NCBI GenBank assembly: GCA_029565395.1
Contig: JAKQOG010000158.1
Span: forward strand, 1 to 41,649
Reading direction: 5' to 3'
From: Candidatus Hydrogenedentota bacterium
GTDB taxonomy: Bacteria > Hydrogenedentota > Hydrogenedentia > Hydrogenedentales > CAILVY01
DNA: 41,649 nt
Positions 24,979 to 34,179 of this stretch are shown piece after piece. How positions within the stretch are numbered: the first letter of the stretch is position 1; the number at the start of each line of letters is the position of its first letter. Position numbers and translations under genes: made by a program. Below the pieces are notes generated by a model. That model searched no databases. It had not been told where the DNA came from and saw only the letters and a program-made list of their open reading frames with translations.

Positions 24979-25039
24979 ACTCAAGGCGTGTGAGACTGTG
25001 TCAAAAAAAATGAAGTAAAAACGGAAGAAGGGATATGTC

Positions 25040-25360
25040 ATGTCGAAGAATCCGATCAAACATGTAGTGCTGTTCAAGTTTAAAGAAGGCACAAGCGAAT
25101 CGCAGGTAACGGAGATTATTGAGGGGTACAAGGCGCTTCCGGGCAAGATCAGCGTGATGAAGCATTTTGAGTGGGGGAAGGATATCAGCGTGGAGAATTT
25201 GAACCAGGGCTTTACGCATTGTTTTATCACAACGTTCGAAGATGAGGCGGGGCGCGATGCATACATTCCCCACGAAGCGCACCAAGCATATGTGAAGGTC
25301 TTGTTGCCGCATCTGGACAAATTGCTCGTGCTCGATTTTTCCCCGGAAGTGGGTCAATAA
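25040..25360 (+). CDS. Dabb-domain (stress-responsive A/B barrel) protein
   Basis: A 106-residue protein. NPIKHVVLFKFKEGTSESQV at the start and the later HxAYVKVLLPHLDKLLVLDF are the Dabb family pattern; members form dimeric alpha-beta barrels and include polyketide cyclases and small catabolic enzymes. A purine-rich AGAAGGG lies upstream of the ATG. It is the first gene of a tight operon with a cupin, a dehydrogenase and a Tat-exported FucI-like protein, so a role in a small-molecule pathway is likely; the reaction is unknown. Confidence 0.9.
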   Translation: MSKNPIKHVVLFKFKEGTSESQVTEIIEGYKALPGKISVMKHFEWGKDISVENLNQGFTHCFITTFEDEAGRDAYIPHEAHQAYVKVLLPHLDKLLVLDFSPEVGQ

Positions 25361-25380
25361 AAAGTTAAGGAAAAGAAATC

Positions 25381-25737
25381 ATGGCTATTTACAGACAATG
25401 GAAGGCGATCCATTTTTCGCCGCAGGATCCCGTGGAAAAGCATTTTCACGATTATGACGAGACGTGGGTGATTTCCGGGGGCCGGTGCCGGGCCTTCATG
25501 ATTGATTTAAACGGAAACCATGAAGAGTTCGATTTGGAAGCCGGAGATATCTGGATGGTGGAGGCGGGCGTGGAACATGGCTGTGATCCGGGGCCGGACG
25601 GGGTGGATATTTTCCCGTTCGCCGGCACGATTCCCGAAGGCGCCCACGAGCCAGGCCATCATTACGTTGACAAGGAGCATTATCTTCCGGCCTTGGTGGT
25701 CAGAAAAACGCCGACGGATCGGTACAAGAAAGGGTAA
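25381..25737 (+). CDS. Cupin-domain protein
   Basis: A 118-residue single-domain cupin. The first metal motif is KHFHDYDETW (H22, H24, E28 approximately) and the second half shows DIWMVEAGVEHG with a further His; the fold and spacing fit a small metal-binding isomerase, dioxygenase or sugar-binding cupin. It begins 20 bases after the Dabb gene and ends four bases before the dehydrogenase. The preserved metal ligands suggest an active enzyme. Confidence 0.9.
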   Translation: MAIYRQWKAIHFSPQDPVEKHFHDYDETWVISGGRCRAFMIDLNGNHEEFDLEAGDIWMVEAGVEHGCDPGPDGVDIFPFAGTIPEGAHEPGHHYVDKEHYLPALVVRKTPTDRYKKG

Positions 25738-25741
25738 GATC

Positions 25742-26713
25742 ATGCGAAACACCGGCATTGAGTATCCTGCTGTCCGAACGATTCGTGTAAAGGAATTGGG
25801 GGAACCGCCCGCCCTGGAATCCACGCAGGTGCTTCTGGAGACCGTGCATTCGGGCATAACCAACGGCACGGAGCGGCATGCCTTGTTGGGAGAACATTTC
25901 TGGCAGAACACCTTTCCCAGTTGTCATGGATATCAGCATGTGGCGCGGATTGCCGCGGCCGGAGATGCAGTAAAAGATTTCAGCGTGGGAGACATGGTGT
26001 TTTGCGGGCAATACGTGGGGCACCGCGGCTGGCATGTGGTGGACGTGGCTTCCGCGGCGGCATCGTCCTACGGATCCCACCTGGTGATTAAATTGCCGGA
26101 AGATGTCCCCTTGAAGGAGTGTGCGCTGCTGGGCGTGGCGGGGGTGGCGATGCGGGGGGTGCGGCGTTGCCGCGTGGCCCCCGCGCAAAACGTCTGGGTG
26201 GCGGGCCAGGGATTAATCGGGCAGTTCACGGCGCAGTCGGCGCGGGCGGTGGGCGCTCATGTGACCGTGACGGATGTGAATGAAGACCGATTGGAACGGG
26301 CGTTGCGGTGCGGCGCACACCGTGCGATAGACATGCGCGAGGCCGGGGCGTGGGAGGAATTAAAGGCAGGCGGACCCTATGACTGCATCTTTGATTGTTG
26401 CGGGGTGAATTCGCTGTTGCTCGACATCCATCAGCACACGCTTCTGGGATACCGGGGTGTAATCGGCCTGCTGGCGGTGCGCGTCGAAACAACGTTCAAC
26501 TGGGGGACCTTCCATACCCGCGAGGCGTCCATGGAAGTTTCCTGCCATTTCAGTCTGGAAGAACTGAAGATCCTGCTCCACTTCATCCGGGAAGGCATTA
26601 TCGAAGTGGCGCCGTTGATTACGCATAATGTACCCATTGACGAGGCCATCGGCGTGTATGAGTTGTTGCGCGATCGTCCGGGTGATTTGCTGGGCGTGGT
26701 GTTTGACTGGTAA
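25742..26713 (+). CDS. Zinc-type alcohol dehydrogenase-like (MDR) protein
   Basis: A 323-residue medium-chain dehydrogenase/reductase. The ATG at 25742 follows AAGGG at a seven-base spacing. VHSGITNGTERHALLGEHF and PSCHGYQHVARI resemble the GroES-like half of the sorbitol/threonine dehydrogenase and BchC-type branch. The Rossmann fold is VWVAGQGLIGQFTAQSARAVGAHVTVTDVNEDR, with the GxGxxG nucleotide loop and an Asp-rich second strand that favours NAD. A full catalytic zinc set is not obvious, so zinc dependence is uncertain. It likely oxidises or reduces a sugar or polyol in this operon. Confidence 0.9.
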   Translation: MRNTGIEYPAVRTIRVKELGEPPALESTQVLLETVHSGITNGTERHALLGEHFWQNTFPSCHGYQHVARIAAAGDAVKDFSVGDMVFCGQYVGHRGWHVVDVASAAASSYGSHLVIKLPEDVPLKECALLGVAGVAMRGVRRCRVAPAQNVWVAGQGLIGQFTAQSARAVGAHVTVTDVNEDRLERALRCGAHRAIDMREAGAWEELKAGGPYDCIFDCCGVNSLLLDIHQHTLLGYRGVIGLLAVRVETTFNWGTFHTREASMEVSCHFSLEELKILLHFIREGIIEVAPLITHNVPIDEAIGVYELLRDRPGDLLGVVFDW

Positions 26714-26737
26714 TAACACAAAGCAAAGGAGTCGGCC

Positions 26738-28177
26738 ATGAATCAGGATGGATGTGACCTTTCGCGGCGCGGTTTTTTAGGTGTGGTGGGCGTGACGGCC
26801 ACAGGAATCACCTTGGCTTCCAGTGAAGGCGCCGCGGCACCACGAATCCTGGAAACCGGGCGCAAGAAACCGCAGGCGGTGGTATATGGGGCATTTCTGT
26901 ATCCACCGACAAAAACGCTGGACGAGGCGGGGTATTATAGTTGGCCGGGTTCCAGTTTTGACGCGGAAGGCCATCATCGCGAATACCAGGCGAAAATTGG
27001 TGAGATGGCCCGGGAACTCGATATGAATGTACACATGGGGGAACGGGCACTGGACACGAAGGAGGACGTGGGCCGGTTCATTGAGGAGGTGAAAGCGGCC
27101 AAGCCGGACGGTCTGCTGCTGATTCCTTTCAAGAAGGGGCATTGGCCGCATGTGGAGCGCATCATCGAGGAGACCAAGCTCCCCACGGTGATTTTGGCGA
27201 CGCTGGGGGTGCTGCTGGTGGATCATATCGCGCCGATGCATAAACGGAGCGGCGTGTATTTGATTAGTTCCCTGGAAAATCTGGAGGCGGTGGGCAACGG
27301 CCTTCGCATGATCCGCACCGCGCAGCGCATGCGGGAAAGCCTCCTGGTCGATCTGGCGAAGGCCGAAGCTAAAGAAAGCAGAATTCCGTATTTGAACACG
27401 CTGCTGCGCACCCTGCCGTTGGAGCGTTTCTATGAGCAGTATGAACGCACCGTGGTTACGGAGGAGGTGCGCAAGCTCGCCAAAGCGTATGAACGGCATG
27501 CGAAAGACATCGAAGAACCGACCAAGGACGATATCCTGGATGCGGCACGGGCATATTTTGCGTTAAAAGGCCTCATTCAAACAGAACAGGCCGACGCGAT
27601 GATGATGACCTGTCTTCCAGGGCTGCAACGGCCGCATAAGCATGTACCGCCCTGCATGGGGTTCATGAGCCTGCGCGATGAAGGATTCCCCATCGGATGC
27701 CAGTCGGATTTAAATTCCACAATCACACTCATGCTCGTGCAATATTTGTTTAACAAGCCGGGATTTCAGCAGAACGCCTCCATGGAAACGGAACGCAACC
27801 ATTACTTCGGCGCGCATTGCACCAGTCCGTCGCGGATGAACGGCCCGGAAAGCCGTCCGGAACCTTACATTTTGCGCAGTCATGCCGAGGCGGGATGGGG
27901 GTGTGTGCCGCGGGTACTATTCAAGGAGGGCCAGGAGGTAACGATGGCGCTCTATAAGACCGGTGACAAACCGCAAATGATCGTCTACTCCGGGAAAATT
28001 GTGTGCTGCCCCAAGATGCCGCCCGCGGGTGGATGCCGAACCAACATCGAAATGACCATTGACGATGTGAAGGACGTTTGCGACGTCAAGGGCATGCATC
28101 AAATCATTTTCTACGGGAATCACGCAAAACAACTGCGCGCCTTCTGCATACTGCACGGCATTGAAGCGATGGCATAG
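26738..28177 (+). CDS. Tat-exported L-fucose/L-arabinose isomerase-like protein
   Basis: A 479-residue protein with AAAGGAG before the ATG. The N-terminus LSRRGFLGVVGVTATGITLASSEGAAA is a textbook twin-arginine signal (R10, R11, Phe13, Leu14), implying export of a folded, probably metal-containing protein. The remaining chain follows the FucI/AraA layout: an N-terminal receiver-like domain (KPDGLLLIPFKKGHWPHVERII), a middle domain, and a C-terminal barrel with QSDLNSTITLMLVQYLF and NHYFGAHC...RSHAEAGWGC. Isomerases of this family are normally cytoplasmic. A Cys-rich strip CCPKMPPAGGC is unusual. The exact substrate is unknown. Confidence 0.82.
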   Translation: MNQDGCDLSRRGFLGVVGVTATGITLASSEGAAAPRILETGRKKPQAVVYGAFLYPPTKTLDEAGYYSWPGSSFDAEGHHREYQAKIGEMARELDMNVHMGERALDTKEDVGRFIEEVKAAKPDGLLLIPFKKGHWPHVERIIEETKLPTVILATLGVLLVDHIAPMHKRSGVYLISSLENLEAVGNGLRMIRTAQRMRESLLVDLAKAEAKESRIPYLNTLLRTLPLERFYEQYERTVVTEEVRKLAKAYERHAKDIEEPTKDDILDAARAYFALKGLIQTEQADAMMMTCLPGLQRPHKHVPPCMGFMSLRDEGFPIGCQSDLNSTITLMLVQYLFNKPGFQQNASMETERNHYFGAHCTSPSRMNGPESRPEPYILRSHAEAGWGCVPRVLFKEGQEVTMALYKTGDKPQMIVYSGKIVCCPKMPPAGGCRTNIEMTIDDVKDVCDVKGMHQIIFYGNHAKQLRAFCILHGIEAMA

Positions 28178-28966
28178 TTAAAGCCGTTTAACGCCGAAAC
28201 CGCCGCCGATCTCGATAACGGCGCCCGTGGAATACCCGAAATACCCTTCCGCGAGTGCGGCGACGGCTTTCCCGGCATCTTCCGGCAGGCCCCAACGCTT
28301 CTGAAGCAGCAGATCACCCGCAATGAGGGTGTCATACTTTTCTTTTACCTTTTCCGTCATGTCGGTGGCAACGATTCCAGGCCGCAAATCGTAGACATGG
28401 ATGCCATATTCCGCGAGACGTACGGCATAATTCTGCGCCGCCATGCTCAATCCCGCCTTGCTGATGCAATATTCCGCGCGATTGGGGCTGGCGGTGTCCG
28501 AGGATATGCTGGTGATAAAGACGATCATGGGTTTTCTCTTGGCCCCGGCCTGCACCTGCCGGATCATCTGTTGCGCCACCGCTTGCGTAAAAAAGAAGGG
28601 GCCCCGCAGATTGATCTCCACCAACCGGTCATAACTCTCCTCCGTGCATTCCAGAATGTCCATGCGCTTCAAGGGCGCCACGCCCGCATTGTTCACCAGA
28701 ATATCGATCCCGCCGAAACAGTCCAATGCTTCCTGAATCATGCGCACGTGATCCTTGCGATCCGCGATATTGCCCGCCACCGGGAGACAGCGCTGTCCCA
28801 ACTCCTCCACCCGCGCTTTCACCTCATAGTTGCCCTTCTGTGTGTTGGACGGGTCCGCCTGGGTGGCGGCGGCCACGATGTCATAGCCATGCCGCGCGAG
28901 TTCGAGGGCGATGCCCCGCCCGATGCCCCGGCTGGCGCCCGTGATAAATGCCGTGCCCTTGCTCAT
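28178..28966 (-). CDS. Short-chain dehydrogenase/reductase
   Basis: A 262-residue classical SDR. The cofactor loop is TGASRGIGRGIA at 9-20, followed by NNAG and the catalytic pair YCISK (Tyr-x-x-x-Lys). The C-terminal YSTGAVIEIGGGFG is the usual SDR end. The ATG at 28966 has AAAGGAG about ten bases upstream; an upstream extension to 29035 overlaps the divergent ABC promoter region. Its stop abuts the FucI-like gene stop with no gap. Substrate unknown; it may serve the same sugar pathway in the opposite orientation. Confidence 0.93.
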   Translation of the reverse strand: MSKGTAFITGASRGIGRGIALELARHGYDIVAAATQADPSNTQKGNYEVKARVEELGQRCLPVAGNIADRKDHVRMIQEALDCFGGIDILVNNAGVAPLKRMDILECTEESYDRLVEINLRGPFFFTQAVAQQMIRQVQAGAKRKPMIVFITSISSDTASPNRAEYCISKAGLSMAAQNYAVRLAEYGIHVYDLRPGIVATDMTEKVKEKYDTLIAGDLLLQKRWGLPEDAGKAVAALAEGYFGYSTGAVIEIGGGFGVKRL

Positions 28967-29040
28967 GGATAAACCGCTCCTTTTGATCGACTCCTGTTTG
29001 TTCTGCATTATATAGGATGTTATCCGCAGAGGCATATCCG

Positions 29041-29046
29041 TATAAT
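29041..29046 (+). promoter_or_regulatory. Possible -10 box for the NatA-like ABC operon
   Basis: A perfect TATAAT at 29041-29046 in the divergent region between the SDR and the ABC genes. No good -35 lies 17 bases upstream. On the minus strand another TATAAT (plus-strand 29007-29012) faces the SDR gene. Confidence 0.4.
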
Positions 29047-29076
29047 CTCCCCGGATGGAGAGAGGAACCTTGCAAT

Positions 29077-29826
29077 ATGTTGCGGGCTGAAGAACTCAGA
29101 AAGGTGTTTTATCCTGCACGCTCAAAACCCGTTGAGGCGGTGCGGTGCGCATCGTTTGAAGTGAAGGCGGGCGAGGTGTTTGGACTGCTCGGCCCGAATG
29201 GCGCGGGAAAAACCACGCTCCTGCGCATGCTCGGCACCATTATCACCCCCACCTCCGGTCACTGCTGGGTCAACGGCGTACGCACGGATCAGGCCCCCGA
29301 CAGTATCCGCCGGGAAATCGGGTTCTTGTCCGGCAATACCAAATTATACGGGCGCCTGACCGCTACGGAGGTGCTTCGCTATTTTGGCCGCCTCTACGGA
29401 ATGACCGACGGCCACATTACGCAGCGAATCGGTGAATTGGCCGATCTGCTGGCGATGCAGGACGTTCTGGACCGCCGTTGCGATACGCTCTCCACCGGTC
29501 AAACGCAAAAAGTTTCTATTGCCCGTGTTATTCTGCACAATCCTAAAATTCTCATCCTGGACGAGCCCACACTCGGCCTGGACATCCTGACCAGCCGCGC
29601 CATCCTCGAATTTATCGTTCATGCCAAACAGGGGGGCCACAGCATCATTTTTTCCACGCATTACATGACCGAGGCGCAAACGCTGTGTGACCGGCTGGTC
29701 CTTATGCATCAGGGCGATTTGATGGCGGAAGGAAGCCCGGAGGAACTGTACCGGCAGACCGGCGCGGACAGTATACAGGATGTTTTCCTGCGTCTCCTGG
29801 ACCAGCGCGGAGGGAACGGGTCATGA
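29077..29826 (+). CDS. ABC transporter ATPase, NatA-like
   Basis: A 249-residue ATPase starting at the ATG 29077 (frame extends upstream to 29017 but that part is not conserved). Walker A is GPNGAGKTT at 39-47, Q-loop and LSTGQTQKVSIARV signature follow, Walker B is ILILDEPTLGLD. The STGQ-type signature is typical of the NatA/CcmA branch that partners ABC-2 permeases, which pump sodium ions, drugs or peptides. It overlaps the permease gene by four bases (ATGA), so they form one unit. Confidence 0.93.
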   Translation: MLRAEELRKVFYPARSKPVEAVRCASFEVKAGEVFGLLGPNGAGKTTLLRMLGTIITPTSGHCWVNGVRTDQAPDSIRREIGFLSGNTKLYGRLTATEVLRYFGRLYGMTDGHITQRIGELADLLAMQDVLDRRCDTLSTGQTQKVSIARVILHNPKILILDEPTLGLDILTSRAILEFIVHAKQGGHSIIFSTHYMTEAQTLCDRLVLMHQGDLMAEGSPEELYRQTGADSIQDVFLRLLDQRGGNGS

Positions 29827-31916
29827 ATCCGCGGATCGTCGGGGTCATCCTGAAAAAAGAACTGTTGGATACACTGCGTGACAAGCGAACGCTGATTATG
29901 ATGGTGGGTGTCCCTATTCTTCTCTATCCGGCTCTTATGCTGATTGGCATGCAGTTTGTCTTGTTGCAGCACTCAAAGCTGCAAGCGACGGTTTCACGCG
30001 TGGCGATTCAAAGCAGTGCGCCGGAAACAATAGAACGCTGGCTTGTGGCGTATTCTGAGAAGTCGGCCCGCGAAGTATCCGAAAAAGAGGGTGAAAGCGA
30101 AGAGGCGCCGCTCAACATCACGGTGGTGAAATCCGATCAGCCCGAGGTGGATTTGACGGAAGGCCGGTTGGACGTGCTGATCGTCGTTACCGGCGATTTG
30201 CAGGCCACGCTCGACACGGGGGAAACAGCCCCGGTGGAGGTTCGCTATGACGGGACGGAGATCCGGTCGCAAGATGCCGCTAAGCGCATTGATGACGCCC
30301 TGCTGGAGGCACGAGACGAACTGCAATCGGATCGTCTGAAGGAGGCGGGACTGGCCAAGAGCTTTGCGCGGCCCCTAGATATCCGGCGCATCAATATGGC
30401 CCCGCCGCATAAAAAATCCGGCTTCATCCTCGGCCTTATTCTACCGATGGCCATGATTGTAATGCTGGCGCTGGGCGCGTTTTATCCCGCGATGGACCTC
30501 ACGGCGGGCGAAAAGGAACGGGGCACCTTTGAAACCCTCTTGTCCACGCCCGCCAGCAAGCTGGAGATTGTGGCGGGAAAATTTTTCACCGTTTTTCTAC
30601 TGGCCATGCTGACCGGCGTGCTCAATCTCGCAAGCATGGGCGCCACCCTCGCCTTGGTGTTTTCGGAATTGAGCCATTTCGCGCAGGGGGTGGAAGTGCC
30701 GCAAATACATCTTCCATTGGCGTCTATTCTCATTATTTTGGGCGTGATTGTGCCGCTGGCCTTCTTTGTGTCCGCCATGACCATGTGTATCGCCGTGCTT
30801 GCCCGAAGTTTTAAGGAGGCGCAAAACTACATCACTCCCTTCTTCATCCTTATCACCATTCCCACGGCGTTTGCCGCCATGCCCGGCATCGAACTGGGGC
30901 CCGTGAACCAGTTTATCCCCATCGCGAACGTGGTTCTGCTCTTTCGCGACCTGATGACGGGAAAGGCCGGGCTGGAAGTCGTCTCGACGGTGTTTCTCAG
31001 CATGGCGGTATTCGCGATGCTGGCGCTGTTGCTGGCGGCCTGGCTGTTCCAGCGCGAAGACGTGGTGCTCTCCGAAGAAAAGGGCCTGCCGTTCACTTGG
31101 CGGCGCAGTGAATTTGTTTCCCGGCCCGCCCTGACCCCGGCGTCCGCTCTGGGGCTCTTTGCCCTGGTGATGGTGCTGATCTTTTACGTGGGCAGTCTGG
31201 CGCAACGCGCCAGCCTTATTCCCGGCCTGTTGATTACGGAATGGGGAGTTATCCTCGGTCCCGTCCTGTTGGTACTCTGGTTTTTCCGGGCGAATTTCAA
31301 GAGCACCCTCAACATGGGCCGGGTGCGGTTGATGCCGCTGCTGGGGGCGTTGCTGATAGCGCCCGCAAGCGTGATGCTGATGGTACAATTCAGTTCCTGG
31401 CAGAATAAAGTGCTTCCCCTGCCGGAGGATATCAAACAGGTTTTTGAAACACTCTTCGCATCCGGCGGCACCCTCACCGGCCTCTTGGTTTTACTACTCG
31501 CGGCGGCTATCTCCCCTGCGATTTGCGAAGAAGCGCTGTTCCGGGGCGCCGTGCTCTCCGGACTGCGCCAGCGCCTGAAGCCCTGGCCCGCGATTCTTCT
31601 GACCGGCGCGCTCTTTGGAATCTTTCATATTAGCATCCACCGGCTGGTCCCGACGGCGATTTTAGGCGTGCTGCTGGCCTACTTGGTCGTGCGCAGCGGA
31701 TCGATTTTCATCAGCATGATTGTCCATGCTCTGATCAACGGCTTGGGCATCATCATCGCCTCCGGGCAACTCCCCGTATCCCTCACCGCGCGCCTCGAAA
31801 CCATCGAGACCAACGGACTCCCCTGGGGGATACTGCTTATTGCCCTCCTCATGTTCCTAACAGGGATTCTAATCGTGGAATACACATCCAAACCCAAAAT
31901 CCCTCCCATCGAATAA
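29823..31916 (+). CDS. NatB-like ABC-2 permease fused to CPBP intramembrane protease
   Basis: A 697-residue membrane protein. The first 400 residues are an ABC-2 permease: N-terminal membrane helix, large extracytoplasmic loop, then EKERGTFETLLSTPASKLEI and six further helices, as in NatB. The last 230 residues form a CPBP (CAAX/bacteriocin-processing, Abi) protease with all three motifs: CEEALFR (E569, E570, R574), FGIFH (F598, H602) and HALIN (H635, N639). Both parts look catalytically intact. The ATPase gene is coupled upstream. Such fusions are known in some lineages. The protease may process a peptide that the transporter exports, as in bacteriocin systems, but no peptide gene is visible nearby. 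Confidence 0.92.
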   Translation: MNPRIVGVILKKELLDTLRDKRTLIMMVGVPILLYPALMLIGMQFVLLQHSKLQATVSRVAIQSSAPETIERWLVAYSEKSAREVSEKEGESEEAPLNITVVKSDQPEVDLTEGRLDVLIVVTGDLQATLDTGETAPVEVRYDGTEIRSQDAAKRIDDALLEARDELQSDRLKEAGLAKSFARPLDIRRINMAPPHKKSGFILGLILPMAMIVMLALGAFYPAMDLTAGEKERGTFETLLSTPASKLEIVAGKFFTVFLLAMLTGVLNLASMGATLALVFSELSHFAQGVEVPQIHLPLASILIILGVIVPLAFFVSAMTMCIAVLARSFKEAQNYITPFFILITIPTAFAAMPGIELGPVNQFIPIANVVLLFRDLMTGKAGLEVVSTVFLSMAVFAMLALLLAAWLFQREDVVLSEEKGLPFTWRRSEFVSRPALTPASALGLFALVMVLIFYVGSLAQRASLIPGLLITEWGVILGPVLLVLWFFRANFKSTLNMGRVRLMPLLGALLIAPASVMLMVQFSSWQNKVLPLPEDIKQVFETLFASGGTLTGLLVLLLAAAISPAICEEALFRGAVLSGLRQRLKPWPAILLTGALFGIFHISIHRLVPTAILGVLLAYLVVRSGSIFISMIVHALINGLGIIIASGQLPVSLTARLETIETNGLPWGILLIALLMFLTGILIVEYTSKPKIPPIE

Positions 31917-32038
31917 ATTAGGGGGGCGAGGTTTACCCGCCTCTGGGGAGCTTGTCCGCCGAAGGAGGGCGCCTGAGACAGTCTGAGAATTATTCGATAC
32001 TACATCAAAAGACAAAAACATCTTGGGAGAAATCCGGG

Positions 32039-34072
32039 CTATTTATGTCCTTGCAGTGGCTCCGGAGGTTCCATTCCTTTATACCATGTGATTCGGATAT
32101 CACGTGCATAAAATCGGAGCCCCGGCCCGCTCAACGTAAATCCAATGCATCGATCTTCCGGTTTGCCCTTGCCTGAAAAAAGACGTGCCAGCCCTTCGAT
32201 ATCCCGGGGCAGGTAATCAATAATCATCGGCTCCCGCGCCAGCGCCGGAATCAGGTGAAATCGCTCTGCGCCCCCATCTTGATGAACGATATGCAGGTAC
32301 ACCGGCGGTACGCGGTATAGAAACTTTATGAGCTTGCCCATTGGCGTAAGCCTGATATCAAGGGACATATACAACCGCTCATTCACCTCAGGAATCGAAA
32401 CTGTTTCCGTGAGCAAGCGCGAATCAACACTCATGGCGGACGCGGGCATGGCGCTCGTTTCGAAAGGTTGCATTGTTTCCAGGCTGGGTTGTTCACGACG
32501 CTTCAACAGCAACTTGGCATAAGAAGAGGCCTCCACCCCGGTTACGCTGTAATACTGAAAAAGTGTCCGGATAGTAAGCGGTGGATCCCAAAGCGGACAC
32601 CGGTTGTCCACATTATACTCGGCAGGTTCAAAGTGCCAGATGATGTAACCAGGGGCTTTCGTGGCGTCCGTAAAATGCGCCGCCACCCGTGCATCGAGGG
32701 ACGGCGTATACGCTTCAAACAATTGAAACACCGGATTCGGAACATAGGTCAAGCCGTTGGCCGGGAGCATACTGATCTCCCAGGGAATCACATCAACCGT
32801 CGCCTGTGCGTTTTTTATTTCCTCTATCCATGCGGGAAGAATGCGGTCGGTCAGCAGCCGCTTCTGACTTTCCCTGGCAAGACGGCCCCGTGTCTCGCGG
32901 AAATGAATGAGCGCCTCTATGTTTTTTATCCCAGTACCGCCCAGCAAATCTTTCTTGAATTGTGCCGGCAGCGAACGATCCACCGGGTAGACGCCCAAGC
33001 TCACGGTTATTGTCAACACAATGAGATACGCGCCCAGTATCCCCCAAATCGATTCCCGGCGCATGCCCGCAATGAGCGTCAATACACTAAGAATGGCAAG
33101 ATAAAAGGAAAACATGTGGGCCAACGCCATCCCGACCTGCCGAATGTTGCCGTGCTTGAAGGCGAAAAAGACTGTGACCGCCAACGCCACCATAAAAAGG
33201 CCGGTGGCTGATCTCTTGTGTAACAACCAGATGCAAAGCACGGCATAGACCACAAGACAGGCAAGGCTCGCCGTCAACCCCCAGTCGAAGGTGGAATAAC
33301 TCATGGCTTCGCTATAATCGCCCGCCACCATCCACGATTGATGAAGCCACGACAGAAAATTCGCAGCGGACCGGAAATAGACGGGGATAAACACTAACAT
33401 GGCGAAGATATAACCGGCTCCCATGTACAACAAAGACGTCAAGACCTTTTTCCACTCCGTTCGGATTTCAATCAGAGAAACCAAAAGCAAAATGGAAATA
33501 GCGGCAATGCCTGAATTGAATTTCGTCAAGAGCAGCATCGCCGCATAACCACCGGCAAAAAAATGAACCATCGCCTGCCCACGGCGCATAAAGATGGATG
33601 CGCCCGCCCACAAAATTAGAATCATCATGAGCTGATATTCAAAAGTAAGTTTCAGCGCGGCACTCAAGATGTACCCCAGAAAGAAAAACACTATATAGTG
33701 GATTTCCTGGATTCTGAAGGCAAAAAAGGCAACAGCCCCAATAAATATAAGATGAAGAATCAGCCGGAACAGCACCGAATGCCACAGGTTATTGCCCACA
33801 TCAAGCGGCCATACCAAATAACCTAGCGGGCCATACGTGTACACCACGTCCTTTCCGAAAATGAAGGAAGAGTTGTCCACATAATTGAAGGCCCATTGAT
33901 ACCCTGGATCCAGGGAAGTACTAATGGGCAGGTAATGCCCTGGAAATGACTGAACGGTCAGTAAAGCGAGTAAAAAGACAACACAAACCCCGCGCGGCAC
34001 AGGGTGAAGCGATAAAAACGTGCCCCATGTCTTCACGGTTCCGTTGCATACCTCCGCCCTAGGATTCCACAT
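32039..34072 (-). CDS. Large polytopic membrane protein, possible GT-C-like
   Basis: A 677-residue protein with about ten to twelve membrane helices in the first 400 residues and a soluble, probably extracytoplasmic C-terminal part with beta-rich sequence. The stretch SLDPGYQWAFNYV followed by DVVYTYGPLGYLVWP matches a motif in uncharacterised membrane glycosyltransferase-like proteins; the early acidic loop could carry a lipid-linked donor. No clear catalytic motif beyond this. AAAAGGAG lies twelve bases upstream of the ATG at 34072. It is transcribed after a terminator that follows the regulator gene. Confidence 0.7.
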   Translation of the reverse strand: MWNPRAEVCNGTVKTWGTFLSLHPVPRGVCVVFLLALLTVQSFPGHYLPISTSLDPGYQWAFNYVDNSSFIFGKDVVYTYGPLGYLVWPLDVGNNLWHSVLFRLILHLIFIGAVAFFAFRIQEIHYIVFFFLGYILSAALKLTFEYQLMMILILWAGASIFMRRGQAMVHFFAGGYAAMLLLTKFNSGIAAISILLLVSLIEIRTEWKKVLTSLLYMGAGYIFAMLVFIPVYFRSAANFLSWLHQSWMVAGDYSEAMSYSTFDWGLTASLACLVVYAVLCIWLLHKRSATGLFMVALAVTVFFAFKHGNIRQVGMALAHMFSFYLAILSVLTLIAGMRRESIWGILGAYLIVLTITVSLGVYPVDRSLPAQFKKDLLGGTGIKNIEALIHFRETRGRLARESQKRLLTDRILPAWIEEIKNAQATVDVIPWEISMLPANGLTYVPNPVFQLFEAYTPSLDARVAAHFTDATKAPGYIIWHFEPAEYNVDNRCPLWDPPLTIRTLFQYYSVTGVEASSYAKLLLKRREQPSLETMQPFETSAMPASAMSVDSRLLTETVSIPEVNERLYMSLDIRLTPMGKLIKFLYRVPPVYLHIVHQDGGAERFHLIPALAREPMIIDYLPRDIEGLARLFSGKGKPEDRCIGFTLSGPGLRFYARDIRITWYKGMEPPEPLQGHK

Positions 34073-34125
34073 CTCCGAGTGTTTCTCCTTTTCGCCCGGG
34101 TTGTTGCGTCATACTATCACCCCGC

Positions 34126-34159
34126 AAAAAGAAAAAACACCCAGTCCGTACTGAGTGTT
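34126..34159 (-). terminator. Intrinsic terminator after the HTH-receiver regulator
   Basis: On the minus strand AACACTCAGT, loop ACGG, ACTGGGTGTT forms a 10-bp stem with one G-T pair, followed by TTTTTTC and another T-run. It separates the regulator operon from the polytopic membrane gene. Confidence 0.9.
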
Positions 34160-34179
34160 AATTTCTCGGTTTTAAGAGA

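Noticed and set aside
24824..25018. A 64-codon plus-strand frame upstream of the Dabb gene
   Set aside because: It overlaps the minus-strand promoter, lacks a ribosome site and looks non-coding.
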